DNA from: Toxotes chatareus
Lineage: Eukaryota > Chordata > Actinopteri > Toxotidae
Assembly: GCA_016801885.1 (NCBI GenBank)
Contig: CM028895.1
Coordinates: 14,340,001-14,404,000, forward strand
Length of the DNA stretch: 64,000 bases
Direction of reading: 5' to 3'
Part shown: one piece after another, positions 39,425 to 52,000 of the stretch
Layout of the letters: each line of letters starts with the position of its first letter
Position numbering within the stretch: the stretch's first letter is position 1
The notes under the pieces: generated by a model
The model's input: the letters and a program-made list of their open reading frames with translations, nothing else
Told to the model about the DNA's origin: nothing
Database searches by the model: none
Made by a program: the position numbers and the translations under genes

Positions 39425-39600
39425 GTGCATTCGGAAACACATTAGATTACACACCGAGACATCCCGATTACATAACTTGTCAGGTAGGCCTACAGGCGGG
39501 ATGAGGCCATATGTTTCACACACATTATGCATACACTTTAATCAATTGACTTAATGCAGATTAGGTTATTAATATGCAATCATGAACTGGGTGCTCTGGA
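39425..39600. promoter_or_regulatory. Candidate regulatory element near the plcb4 UTR exon
   Basis: Several GATTA-type homeodomain cores (agattacac, cgattacat, agattagg) and an octamer-like ATGCAAT (39,574-39,580), about 200-370 bases from the 39,800-39,829 candidate exon. Suggestive only. Confidence 0.22.
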
Positions 39601-39799
39601 AAGAAGAAACTAATATTGAAGAGGCAGCCTGGGTTATACTTAATTCTGGGAAGAGAGCCTTTTTTCGGCAATTGCTACCAGATGGTTACTAGCCGACAGT
39701 TCTGAATAAAAATAACAGGGACCGAAGAAAAATAACACAAGAAAAATAAATGTGTATTGCTGCAGTGATCTTTGGCAGTGAACAACCCCCGAAACTCAC

Positions 39800-39829
39800 C
39801 AGTTCAGCGGGAGAAGCTCATGTCTTGGC
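39800..39829 (-). other. plcb4: Candidate small 5' UTR exon of plcb4
   Basis: Thirty bases lie between a good acceptor (CCTTTTTTGTCTCTGCAG) and a consensus donor (CTG/GTGAGT) on the minus strand. It holds a minimal upstream open frame, ATG AGC TTC TCC CGC TGA (MSFSR then stop). Position between the CpG-rich promoter and the start-codon exon fits a non-coding exon. Confidence 0.45.
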
Positions 39830-42774
39830 CTGCAGAGACAAAAAAGGACATACGGTAAGAAGGAGAGAGAATTTCATAAATCACAGAGACCTGAATCTGG
39901 ACTTATTTGGCTGAGGTCTAAAACCCTGTTATACAGTAGGAAGGACAGAACCTGAGACAGAACCACACAGGGAGATGAACACATACCACATCCCTGTACT
40001 CCCCTGCCAAGGAAAACATAAAGTAAATCACAATATCGACAAACAGCTTTAGAACAGCCTTAGCTTGTCAGATTTTAACAATAGGAGCAGTGATTCAACA
40101 TGTTTTTAACATAGTACCGCAACACTGGGCCTGTCAAGTTGGAGTGCCAGTCTGCTTCTCTGTTGGCCTATCAATCCATCTGGCTGTCTGTCTGCACTGC
40201 CACGTTCACAGATCTCTCTGTGAGGCCTTAAAACATCCACGAGGATGACTGACACCTTTGTCAAGGCTGCTGTGAGAAGAAACTGTGCTGCGATAAAAAC
40301 CTGATAGCCCCATCAAAACAAAAGTGATAGAACTGGAGACAGCAGATCTAATCAAGACCAGACACGTCTAATTAAAAAAAAAGAAAGAAAAAAAAAAAGA
40401 AGCACCAGAGTAAATAAAGAGAGGAAGCGAGCAAGGGAGAACACCAGCCCTAAAAAAAGAAACAAGCAATCGAGATGTACAGTAAAGAGGGATGGATTCC
40501 AACTTAAGTCCCACTAGAATAAACCTCCAACCCAAAGCAATTCAATATGATGTTGGCAAGTATGCCACTGTGAAAACATACAAACAGAGAAAAAGAGATT
40601 TTCTCACTTCATTGCCATTTGGACCAAGCCCTACATCTACATTTGAGCCTAGCGCAGAACTACAGGAATCCCAAAAGACAACACAAGGAAATGTGTGCCT
40701 CAGACACATTTCATAGCCTTATCACCCTAATATCTGTGGCTGCAACACAGTCACATTCGTAAAACCTGAAACTGTAAGAGTAATGCTAGGCTTGGCATGT
40801 GTGTGCCAGGACCTGATGAGACTTGACTTTAGGATATTTTGTTACTTTCCTCCTCCTCCATTATACACTTCCATTTAATCCAAGAATCGAAATCTAGTTT
40901 TGCTGTTAGCCCCTCTGTGACTCAGAACAAAGATATTGTTATTCTGTCTAAATTCACAGAGATATTGAAAAAAAAAAAAAAAAAATACTCAATGTACCTT
41001 CAGTCCATCCAATTCTGAACAGTAAATTAAATCGCACCCACACCACCTGCACTGCACAGAGTAAAATACATTCTATACATTTCAAGCAGGACGCGCTAGG
41101 GTGAGTTCACTCAGTTTAGACCAAAACAGAATCCAGGTTCACTGTGTAAACGGATACACCTGGGAGATGGAGACTGGCAAGAGGAAAATATTTAATCTGT
41201 TGAAGTGAAATTTGTATCAATATTAGCAAGACAAACTCTCAGAATTCAGCCAGTCAGCGCTCACAAAGTCTACAAATTCTCCAAAGAATAGGACAGAAAA
41301 TCTGTGACACCAAAATGTCATTAAATTGGGAATGTAGTACTGGTTGTTCTCCAGCATGATAATAAAAGTGCAACAAGTTTCAAAAAAGTATACTGAATTT
41401 TGCTCCTCATATCCTTAAAACTAATAACAGCAGGTGATAATCATGATCACAATTAGGTATTTGCAAAAACTAATAGGGATTATCATTAAAGCCCCAATTA
41501 TTCTGCCATCCTATTACCAAATACACATACAGAGGGATAGCACTGTGCCGCACAGCACCTCCTGAAAATAAGTAGACATTTCTATCAAAGCTACTGACCA
41601 CTGAGTGCACCAAAGACATAACACTTACAATGTCATCCGGTCCAAAAAAAGAAAATAATAAAAACACCTGCACACCCTCAGTTAGCCTTTAAGCTTCTTA
41701 GTACACCTCTATTCATCAAAACGATTCACAGCCCAGGTTTAAGCCACAGGTAAGGGATTGTTACTGTGTGAGGGAGGGCAATGTTTGCCCCTGTAATCGC
41801 CAGTGAAACGTTTATGCGGCAATGTCAATAAGCCAAAGCAGAATTTGTTTTTCTTTACATAATGGTGGCAATCTTTCATGGGCAGCAGAGGACAAACTTT
41901 GAAAGAAGGGCTGGGAGACAACCCTCTCTAATTTTACAATAATAGACCCTGACACACTCTGTGGTCCATGTCCAAAAGCCCGTTGAGATAAGATATAGTG
42001 GCCAAACAACATTTACAATGCACGATAACACACCTGTGATGCATTTTACAAGAAGAAAAGGTTCCTCTGCAAATATAGCTCATGCCCCTTGATGTATATG
42101 TATAATGTGAACAGGTGGAACAGCTGATGCAACAAGTTTGTTAAGGCGCAATCTACACACATTTGTCAATTAGGCTTGGAGGCTGACAACCCAAGCGAAA
42201 GCTTGAACAAAATAATACATTATGGGCTATTTGAACTGCAAATAAGCCCATGGGTTATTCCTGAACAAATAACACTCTCTAGCTCCTGGGTGTATGTGAT
42301 AAAACAGGTTATGAAAATAGAAACCTGCTGTCTGACTCTGTCAAACTAAGCAATGCTGTCATTTCCACTAGTATCAAAGAAAGACACAATTTTTTTTTTG
42401 TTATATCTTTGGCTCAATATAAACGGATGAGAAGTACCAGACAGCAAACTGACAAGGTAACAACATCAAGATCTAACATTCATCATGTTTTTCGCTCATT
42501 CATTTGATGCACATGGAGTGACTACCCTGAAAACAGCCTAAACATAAACATTAATTTTGACAGATATAAAATTGAAAAAAATCAATTATTTTACCATCTC
42601 ACTGCTGGTGGATATGTCATTGCAGATACACTAAAATAGGCACAAAATAAACACAGTTTCCGTTAGAAACAAGCACTGTCTGTTGGCCCTGACAGTCAAT
42701 CAATGACACGTTGCTGTCTGGGATGTATGCATGGCAGCTGCAGCTCCCAGATTCACCGAGCTCCCTGCCTGACT

Positions 42775-42794
42775 AGCAGCAGCAGCAGCAGCAG
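42775..42794. repeat. (AGC)n trinucleotide repeat
   Basis: Six to seven AGC units between the candidate plcb4 UTR exon and the CpG-rich promoter; read as GCU in the plcb4 direction. Confidence 0.9.
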
Positions 42795-43137
42795 TGTTGT
42801 CCGGATGCACCGGTTCAACATATTAAATTAACGTTGCACTAAAATTATCTGGCAGGTCAATAATCTGTAAACATTACAGCGCAGCGAACCCTTATGTACA
42901 CACATCTGTGCAAATACAAGACACACACACACACACTCACAAAAAGAAAGAGTCTATGTCGGTTAGTCCGTTGAGTTTTATGGCCACAGTGCAGTGTGCA
43001 GTGTGTCTGTCATCGGCCGGCTGGCTTCTGCTCTGTCCCGCTACAGCTAGCTCCACTGGCTAACCTCCCAGCCTGTGGAAACATCAACAAACCCTGGATT
43101 TCATCCAGTTTTCGGCTTTCTTTCGTATCGCATTTAC

Positions 43138-43249
43138 CTGGAAGAGAAGTCACCGCACCAAGCAAAGCGAGAGTGAATTCGCTATCAAATTGCTAAAGGT
43201 CCATTTCAACACGTCTCGCTAGCTAGCTAGCAAAGCCTACTGTCTCCAG

Positions 43250-43288
<39 letters not shown>

Positions 43289-43900
43289 ACAGAGTGAGGC
43301 ACAGAGGGGATGTGTGATATCTGAATGATGAGAGCAGGATTTGGCGTGAGCCTCTGGAAGCTAGCGTGATGGAGTTTAAATGAAAGGTCCCGTTTCCACA
43401 GCATCCGTCTAACAGCTGAACACATCTACATTCAACACAGTCGAGCCTACGTTCAGCACAGTAACTCTGAATATCCTTACGTGATTTCGGTGTTTTGGAG
43501 ACGGGGACGGGTTCAGTCAGGCGGCGGTAAGAAATGATGCTCTTGCAGAGTCCGGGTCGGGATTTTTCTCTCTGTGTGGCTGCCTGTCTCTGTCTCTGCC
43601 TGTGTGTGCGTGTGTCTTCCAGCTGCTGCTGTTGTTCTATCCCGTCTCCTTCCGACTGTCTGCTCTGTCTCCCCGCTGCCGGAGCGTCCCGGTGCTCTTG
43701 TACCACTCGCCCTCCAGTGGAGAATGAACGGCCCTGATGCGCTTTGATTAGGAACCCCTCTTCAGCTGCAGCGCGCGTCCAACTCCCCCCTCCCGCCCCT
43801 CTCCTCAACAAACGTGCCTGCGCGTGAACTGCATGAGTGCGTGCGCGCTGGTGTGTGTGTGTGCGTGCGCGTATACGAGTGTGTGCAAATGAGTGAATGA
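43138..43900 (-). promoter_or_regulatory. plcb4: Likely plcb4 promoter and first non-coding exon (CpG-rich)
   Basis: The segment is clearly richer in G+C and CpG than the rest of the window, especially 43,480-43,830. It has an Sp1-type GC box (GGGGCGGG on the minus strand, 43,793-43,800) and no clear TATA box, as for a CpG-island promoter. Two good minus-strand donors could end the first exon: ATCAC/GTAAGG after 43,481 and TTCCAG/GTAAAT after 43,138. A (GT)17 tract at 43,251-43,285 lies between them, so the shorter exon avoids it. The start site itself is not visible; around 43,700-43,780 is my guess. Confidence 0.55.
43251..43285. repeat. (TG)n microsatellite beside plcb4 exon 1
   Basis: About 17 uninterrupted TG units. 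Preceded by a short AGCT-type tetranucleotide run (agctagctagctag) at 43,218-43,231. Confidence 0.95.
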
Positions 43901-46809
43901 GTGTGCCCTGGGTTGACAGAGTGAGTCATCCAGCAGAACCAGATCCAGCTCCTCCCTGCTTCTCCAACAGCTGACTACTGTAGCCGCCATGCGTTGATAA
44001 AGACAAACACTGCCTCCCCCTCCTCCCTTTGTAAAGTCACAGTAATGCTGCACTGTTTTTCTTATAGGGGCTTTTTTTTTTTTTAAACCGTGTGTCTCAG
44101 TAGTGAGGGCATCACTTCATGTATTGCAGGGTTGCAGCGCAGGGTTTGTATTTCCGGTTTCTATAATGTGAAATAGAGTTTCCCAGTCTTTTTAGGCTGA
44201 CATGAATATTTACGACTTAAATTCACAACTAGAATCTGAATCAAGAGAAAGCCATTTATATTAGGAAAAAGTCCTTCGGAGGATTTTCCTCTGTTCTGGA
44301 CTCCATATAGATCACAGATATGTAGGCAGAAAAAGTATTTCATCCATTTTTCCTTGCCATATAACTTTCGCTGTGATAGATTTTGTGGAAAATTAACTAG
44401 AGGATATGCACATTAAATATAACTGCCAGTGTAAAATGAGAGGACAAGGTCTTCCGGGAGCTATATCTGAATGACATACATCCTTATCTCTGGAAAACAG
44501 TTAAGTATTACAATATAAAGGGATTTTCCTCAGTATTGCACAGTACACAGTCTGAGGAACTGCAAGAGGAAGATAAAAAAAAAAAGAATGGAAATACATG
44601 CAGCAGAGGTTAAGCTCCAAAAATAGAGGATCCTAGTGTCCATAGTGCAACTCCCACACCCAGGTCTCTACCTGCAGTTTATAGGTTCAGCCTTCTGTTA
44701 GAAAATTGCAGTCACAGGTTCAGTAGTACCACCCATGATGCAAACTAATATTCATGTGTACAATCATTGGAGTTCTTTAAAAGTCAGTCGCTGTGAAATT
44801 ATTTAGTTTATCCACAATTGTGCCATAGAATATAAAAACAACAATAACTGTTGTAACGAAATATATATGTATATCTGTGATACTTTGAATGCTCCAGTGT
44901 TTCTGAGCTTCGAGGACTAAATGGTCTAAAAAAGATATGATGGAACGGCTGGTGAGGAGAACCCTGCAAGGCAAGGGCACTGTGCCCTTCTTCATCCATT
45001 TCAAGGGGACATTTTAGAATTTAGGACATGGTCTTAGGGATAATATTAGAATTATAGTGTGAGCCAGGCTAGATTAAGGTAAGGTTTAGTGTTAACATGA
45101 CTTTGAGGTTATGCCTTGCGTTTAGGATTAGGTTTGGATCAGGATATTTGAGGCAAAGTGGAAAAGGGCTAGGATTAGATTTAAGGTCAAGGACTGAAAG
45201 TAGTCAGTGAAGATCCTTTCAGTTAGTGCTAAAATGTGTGTAAATGTCTCTGTGTGTTTATGTGTCTATCTGTGTATGTGTGTGTCTGCTCAGCGTACCT
45301 TCTAAGCAGCACCCTGTGGTCCTCTCCTCTTCTGCTGTCCTGGTGTGCCTCATTAAAGCCCAGTTACAGGACACCTCCTCCTCCTCATCCCCGCAGCAGA
45401 TGGACAGACGCAGGGTGATAATATTCCTGGGAGTTTGGAGGGGCGTCACTGTTTATATAACCCAGAGAATCTTATTAAAAAGCCGCTCTCCTTCCGTCCT
45501 GAACTCTGGGTTAATTAGCTCACTTCCTAGTTGCTGGTATGCACGGAGGCCTCTGAATGGTCACAGTGGTTGTTATGGGCGACCAGGCTTGTCTTATCTC
45601 CTGTTGCCTGTTGGGATTCTGCTGAGGAGCTGAGACTGAGAAGGACATAGAGTTTATGAAGTCTGGAAAACACAAAACACGCACAAACAAGCGCACGTAT
45701 ATGAACCACACTCTAAAATGCACACGCACAGGCACATGGACACAAGCTGCAACCACAGACATAGCAAGCTTATACAAAGAAAACCAGTACAATCGTTAGA
45801 TATCAACTTGACAGAAAACATACTCAGTGCACACAGCGACTGAGGTGGATTTTTATGGTTGAAACAGTGATTCATTAGAAGTTTTAGGTGCAGGAAGAGT
45901 CAAATAGGCACAGGATGTGTAATACAAAACATGCCCACAAGCGTGTACATGCATGTGCACATACTGTATATTCTCACTTGTTTAGTTATGACACAGGCGG
46001 TCTTGCATAGTGACCAGTATCACAGCAAAATTTGCATGAATCAGAAGTGGTGTCCTTTGACACAAATACTAACAATTCCGTTTGATTTCAGAGCCTCTCG
46101 AGTTTTCAAGTGGCGACCAGTGATTCAGTCACGGAAGTGCTCGAATTCATGTTCCTCTCAGGGGTTATTTCAAAGATATTGTTACCTAGGAGATGATAGG
46201 AAGTAGGTCATCAAGGCTTTCTCCCCGCTTCCCCCTGCCCCTGAGTGTGACATACATACACATTTACCTACATACACACTGCACATACATGCCCACTCGC
46301 CCCACAGATGCTTCTCAAAGCGCTCTCTATAGTTGGGTTTGGATCATTGACATTCACATGTGGCCTGCTTTCTGCCGTGCAGTTATACACATTTCAGTCT
46401 TCTCTGTTGCACTCTTTTTTTTCTCTCTTTCTCTGCATTATTATCAAGCCTTTGCCTTGTTACAAAGACTGTGTGTTCACAATGAAATCTCTGTTTCAAG
46501 TAAAACAATAAGCCATGACAAGACGACGACAAGTGACACATTTGAAGGCAAACAAAATGCAAACAACCCACAATTATGGAACTGGATAAAAAAAAAAATA
46601 ATAATAAGACAACATTCCAGCAAAGGAACTGTTTGATAACTGAATACAAGAGGGTGATGGAGAAGCTCAGAAAATAAAGAGAATACAATGATAAATGGAG
46701 GACAGCAATTTAAAAATATATCACGTCCACAGACATAAAAGTTGAAGATGTAAAACTGAAAACACAAGTACACATATTACGAAAACATGAAAAGACACAC
46801 TCCGGCAAA
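43901..46809. other. Intergenic region between plcb1 and plcb4
   Basis: About 2.9 kb between the inferred plcb1 poly(A) site and the plcb4 CpG-rich segment. No gene recognised. Non-repetitive sequence at about 45,400-45,620 (containing TTTATATAAC and GGTTAATTAGCTC) could be regulatory, but no specific site can be assigned. GT-rich patches occur at 45,236-45,290. Confidence 0.6.
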
Positions 46810-48788
46810 GTACAATAATAGCCACATTTATTTTAATTACAGGCAAATTCCCTTTACACTATATATTTTTTTTTTTAATCAACTTCATGTTTTATCCTTT
46901 ATGTCAGACATACATTTACATTTCCAGAGTGCATACACTTAAGTTGATGAGAAGGAAGGAGGGGGAGGGGGGACTGTTAAATAAAGTCGTTCAAGACATA
47001 AAAGAAGGATGTCTCGCATTTCTTATGAGACACATGTCAAATACTGCTCATCACAAGCATTACTCAGTAGTGGTACTGTACTAAAAAGTGCACACGGTCT
47101 ATTCAATATCAGACAGCTTCATATAATATAATATAATGGCGATTTAAACAATGATGCATTTCACACATTCAACATCAAACAAGGCAAACCTATTCAAAGG
47201 CACAGGACTCTCACATCAATATCATCATTTTAAAAAGTAGTTTAAACTTGTACACGTCAGGTAATCCTTCACTTTCAACATTTTTTTTAAAAAGGAAAAT
47301 CAGCTGAAGTATGATTTGATATCAAATGACACACCCGTCAGTTAAATGGCACTGGACAGTTAGGAAGTAATAAAAAAAAACACTTCCCTGTGGTTACTGA
47401 ATGGGCACAGTTCACGTGTTAAAAGAGGAAATAGTTCAGTTATTCATGAGATCATGTTAACGCTGGTGGTCTGCAGATATAAACTGAGCGTTTGGGGTCT
47501 GCTTAAAAATAACTGAACTGTTTCCCCACTTCAAACTATAGCTACCAATTGTAGGTGAATATTGAGAATAATGCCAGTGGGCGACATATTTCCTATTGTC
47601 CCGTGCATCTGTTCTGTGTACTGGGAAACTGCGCACACATTCCCCTGTAGGTACACAGTGAACCAGTTAAGAGGAAGGCCACTTCTATAAAACTACAGCA
47701 GGATCCTCTTCTTCTGTTTGAATGTCCTGGTTTGACTGTTTTAGTTCAAGGGGACAAAGGTAAAGAATACAATGAGTTTAACTTGAGCCAAGCTAATGTC
47801 GGATCTATAAGAAAGAGGTGTGTTGCTCAGCTTACGCCACAGTGATGTATGAAGCCACATTGGATCCACTGTTTTGCAGGTTCAGTTGAAATGTTTCAGA
47901 GAAAATAGATTTACATATAATAAACATCTCTGCTACAGAGCTACTGTAACGTTTACAGTTGTTCAAATACATGCAGATACTGTACAGCACAATTTCCCTT
48001 CACTTCCTCTCCAGGCAGAACTGCCCACAAACAATGCAAACTCGTTAAAAACTAGCCCAAAAGAAAAGAACGACAGATCACTGCATAATATTACCATGCC
48101 AAATTTTATACAAACCAAACAATGGTTAAAAAAATGATGGTTTTAAAACAAAATAGCAGCAACACATAGGCTTAGTTCTGTGAGAACAAAATCGAGAACC
48201 AGCAAGCCACCAGTGCCTCTGGATTAAAGTAAAAGAGTTACATAGTTACGTCGTGAGCCTTCAGTGCAAATATGGAAGGGTGAATCTAAATCTTATAAAG
48301 ATGGAAGCTTTAAAGGCGGAATATGCAGTGGTTTCTTTACAGTACAAGTTGACTCCACTTAAATGACATTGTCCACCGTAAGTGAATTCAAGACCTTGGC
48401 ACCACACACCTCACTGACCACTACTACTGTCAATATCATGAGAATAAAAAATAATAAAAAGAAACTACTCTGTCTGTGCAATAGTTCAAGTAAGTTATTT
48501 CCTGCAAATAGTTAGTGCTTTGTAACACATCCTGTGGCCGTACCGAAAGAGACGACAACATACAGGTAACATACAAATACACAAAAAGTACTATTTACAT
48601 GAAATGGTTTTCTGGACAAGACTGCACTCTACGTCGAGAGGACCTCTACTCACCAATTCAGGCTCAGATTAGATCTAATCCTCCCAGTGGTTAAAATTAG
48701 GTTGGGGCAGTCTCATCAAAGATCTGTGGTCACAAACACTTCCACCAATCAGTGTCCCAGTGTGAAGCAAAGCGCCGAGGTTAAATCT
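46810..48788 (-). other. plcb1: Inferred plcb1 3' UTR
   Basis: About 2.0 kb from the stop codon to the predicted cleavage site. It is AT-rich and largely free of simple repeats, unlike the flanking intron and intergenic DNA. No splice-site pair or coding potential was recognised. Limits rest on the poly(A) signal only. Confidence 0.5.
46827..46832 (-). terminator. plcb1: Poly(A) signal of plcb1 (AATAAA on minus strand)
   Basis: TTTATT on the plus strand reads AATAAA on the minus. About 30-45 bases downstream lies a GU-rich element (GAGTGTGTCTTTT, minus strand of about 46,788-46,800), the usual arrangement for cleavage near 46,805-46,815. It is the first canonical AATAAA I noticed downstream of the plcb1 stop. 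Confidence 0.55.
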
Positions 48789-49013
48789 CTAAAGGGATGT
48801 GTCGTATACTCGTTCCGACGAGCCCTCCTCCATGTCGTCCTCTGACTGCGACGCCTTGTGGTTGAGCTTCTCTGTCGTTGAGGAGGCAACAAGGTTTCCA
48901 TGGATGCAGTCGTCACTAAGCTTGGCCTTGCTGCTGTCCTGAACAAATTCTTGGATCTCCACGGGTAACCGGCGGAATTTGTCCTGGTACTCCTGGTCCA
49001 GATCGCTCTGTAG
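48789..49013 (-). CDS. plcb1: plcb1 terminal coding exon with PDZ ligand
   Basis: From LQSDLDQEYQDKFRRLPVE through LNHKASQSEDDMEEG to VYDTSL and TAG. Acceptor CTTCCTCCGCAG. The N-terminal third is conserved; the middle (CIHGNLVASSTTEK) is divergent, as this tail is between vertebrates. The last four residues DTSL fit the X-S/T-X-hydrophobic PDZ-binding rule. Confidence 0.96.
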   Translation of the reverse strand, partial: LQSDLDQEYQDKFRRLPVEIQEFVQDSSKAKLSDDCIHGNLVASSTTEKLNHKASQSEDDMEEGSSERVYDTSL

Positions 49014-52000
49014 CTGCGGAGGAAGAGCACACACATCAGCCAAGAATCCCCAGCACAACTAGCACATTAAACCTCTACTGTGGAGTGTGTTACATTTTAC
49101 ATTTGATGACATTCGCAAAGAGTCTTGCAGAGTTTGTCAGGACAGAAAACAACAAAGATTGTGTCAGCAAAACACAACTAATATTTTAGTCATGTGGTCA
49201 CACTAGCTTGTGACAATAAGAAACTAAATTAGTAATTAATTCCCCCCTTTAACAAGCTATTGCCTATGTTCCCTTGAGCAAGAGACTTGACCACCTCCCG
49301 CTTCAGTTGGGCTGTTCAACCAACAACAACAGAAGATGGCAATTACACTGGGAAGAATCCAGATCCAGATGAATGTGAAGGACTGTGTACGAAGCATAAT
49401 CACTTATCTTTCCCTCTGTACAATAAATGAAGGTTATAATAAGTGGCCAATATTTGCATTAACTCCTCTGCAGGTAAAAGTAAAAGTTCTGAGAAGATGA
49501 TAAAGTGAACAATCCTAAGTTGCCCAATTGAGGTGTTTTGGCTTCCACCGACTCCCACTGGAAATATATGGCTCTTCAGCAGCTATGTGCTCCACTTACT
49601 TTCACTTGGTCTGTTGTTTGGTACTGGGCAAGAATGCACAGTGGTGTTTTCACTAAAAACAGCTGCCTGTTGTGTCTGAATAACATCCGTGATGAGAGTG
49701 GTGGGACACATTTTTAATATAAAAATGAAGATTAGAGCAGCTTTAAAGATTTCAGCCTTTCCAGCATCATTAACAATCACTGTGCAGACTGTATTGCATG
49801 TGCTAAGGTTCAGTAAACGCTGCAAGGCATTTTTTACATGACTGTTATGTAAATATTATTTTCATAGGAACTCAGCTCTATTCTGTACCATACAATAGAG
49901 ACCGAAAAGAAAGATTGGAGACAGAGCGACAGGCAGGAGAACCCTGACATTTAGCACTGAATTGTTACCTTGATCCACTGAGGTAGACGATCCCCCCTGC
50001 AACCACGTACTATACACTCCCTCCCCTTACTGAAGAAATAGAAAGGAGAAGCTTTTTTCTCCCAGGCATAGACGCCCCCAATGATTACAGATGACAAGAT
50101 TGTATTCATTTCATTGTGAGCCAATAATTGCTGTAATGCTGATTTCTCTGTTTAACTACCCGACTGGCTCCCATGGGAGAGCAGTAATTAAAAGAAAAGC
50201 CGCTAAGATGAATGGTGTCAGAGTCTCACAGCTCAATACAGTCACGTCAGCATTATGAGAGATCGAAAATACCTGCGAGCTTCGAGCGGATTTATCTGGG
50301 ATCCATATTTTGTCTGAGAAGCCTCTGTTAATCGAATGAGGGCCCACTTCAAACTCACACCTAACTTCTAGCTCAAAAGCTAACACAAACAATGTTAATA
50401 GAAAATGCATGAAGACTGACTCAGAGCAAAAACCAAGGTCGGCAGTGCTGATACCATAATTCTGTAAAAAGTTTGAGACTCATACGTGCACTCTTGCAAG
50501 AACTTCAGACAGAAAAAGCAACTTAACACAAAGCTGTTCAAGACATGTTCACAGGAAAATTCAAGAATGAGAGAGAACGGGAGAAGAGAGGAGAGGACGA
50601 GCGGAGAGGAAAGAAGAGGTGAGGACAAGAGGAGAGGAGGGGGAATGAAGGTCAAGGACTGCCATCATTCTCTCTCAACTTTCCAATTTTCTGCCCTCTC
50701 CACTTCACTTTATGAGATGGCACATCAATTTCATTTGAGAGTACTGCATAGCAAAATGAGAAACCCTGCACCAAAGTACTTCACATTCTGACAGCACTTA
50801 AATGCACTGATATATTGTAAATGACGCTGATGTTGGGTTATGTAGATTATTAGTATGTATATAAGAGTATGAGCTGGTACCAAAATGTGTACGTAGTGTC
50901 AAACACTCAAAATGGTCAAAAACTGACAAATTAACAATTGACATTTGGTCGTATTCTTAGGCTCGCTTATTTATCAGATGGTTCCTAATCTAAAATCAGG
51001 AAACATTTCTAATTTTAGACTTTATTTTACCTAGACAAAACTCTGTCTTTAACACTGCTGAATTTAGACATTTAAAAAAAAAAAAAAAAAACAGCTAAAA
51101 ATGGCTTAATTCCACCTCTTCTTTTGTTTGTGAGTCTACGGCTCAAGTGGCTGTGGAAATTATGTCAGAAAAAAATAATCGGCTTCACAGTTTGTTGCCA
51201 AGTTGTTTTGACTTCGAGTTTTCTAATATTAGCATAAGCATTTTCATGAATAATGAATGAATATTGTCATCAAAATTCATGCAACGTTCACTATAACGCC
51301 TCAGAAATCCACAAGTTACTTTTCCACTGTGTCAGTTGTATTTCCACCTGTTACTTATCTGTGTATCATATTTTCAGCATAAAACCTTCACTTGATTCTC
51401 AAATTGAAAATAACTGACACATGCAAGTTATTGCATTTGAACATTTGTGCAGTAAAACATGAAAATGAGTGCAGACTCAATCAGCCAGATAACACCAACA
51501 GCTACCGTACTCGACGCTGTCTGTCTGTGTGTGAAATGAAGGAGTGTCTTTCTGATGTTTTGAGTGTCACAGTCAAGCCTGCGAAAGCCCCCATCAAGCA
51601 CGGCACCACAAGGTCACCTTCTCTGAAACATGCCTCCCTCCTTCTCTCTCTCTCTCTTTTTCCTCTTTTCTTTCTTTCTTTCTTTTTCACTCTCTCTGTG
51701 GGTCTCACAGAGCGGACATCACAACCAGATGGCTAAAGATGCACCACAGCTCTCTCTCTCTTTCTCCCTGCTCTGCACTGCGCATGACCTACTTAGGGGT
51801 GGGACATTCTGCACACCGCGTGTATGTGTGTGCGTGTGTACATGTGCCGCCTGCCTTTACCCTGCCTGCTGAGGCACAAACACCCTCTGATTAAAGCTGT
51901 CATCTTTCTCCCATCTGATGACACCCTGGCACATGTGAAGGAGGTGGGAGCAGGGGGCAGAAGAGTGCGAGGGGCACCAGGCAGTTCTCAGAATGACATG

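Larger units (their letters stand above)
13266..39799 (-). other. plcb4: Large plcb4 5' UTR intron region
   Basis: About 26.5 kb between the start-codon exon and the candidate UTR exon at 39,800. No protein-coding gene was recognised on either strand. Contents supported separately: candidate UTR exon 29,003-29,069; hairpins at 14,370, 18,084, 21,771, 23,108 and 36,176; a LINE-like 3' tail near 24,720-24,900; a decayed SINE-like copy near 23,441; a possible LTR near 28,136; long CA and TA tracts at 35.7 and 36.0 kb. The intron assignment depends on the inferred promoter near 43.5 kb. Confidence 0.6.

Noticed and set aside
43227..43811. 194-codon minus-strand open frame in the CpG-rich region
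   Set aside because: It opens with TTG rather than ATG, is Arg/Gln/His-rich from GC-rich and GT-repeat DNA, and matches no family. It overlaps the likely plcb4 promoter and UTR.
48749..49036. 95-codon Arg/Thr-rich minus-strand frame
   Set aside because: Shadow of the terminal plcb1 exon in another frame.
49969..49996. 28-base splice-flanked segment in the last plcb1 intron as an alternative exon
   Set aside because: The donor (GTAACA) is moderate and the sequence before the TTGCAG acceptor is purine-rich without a pyrimidine tract.
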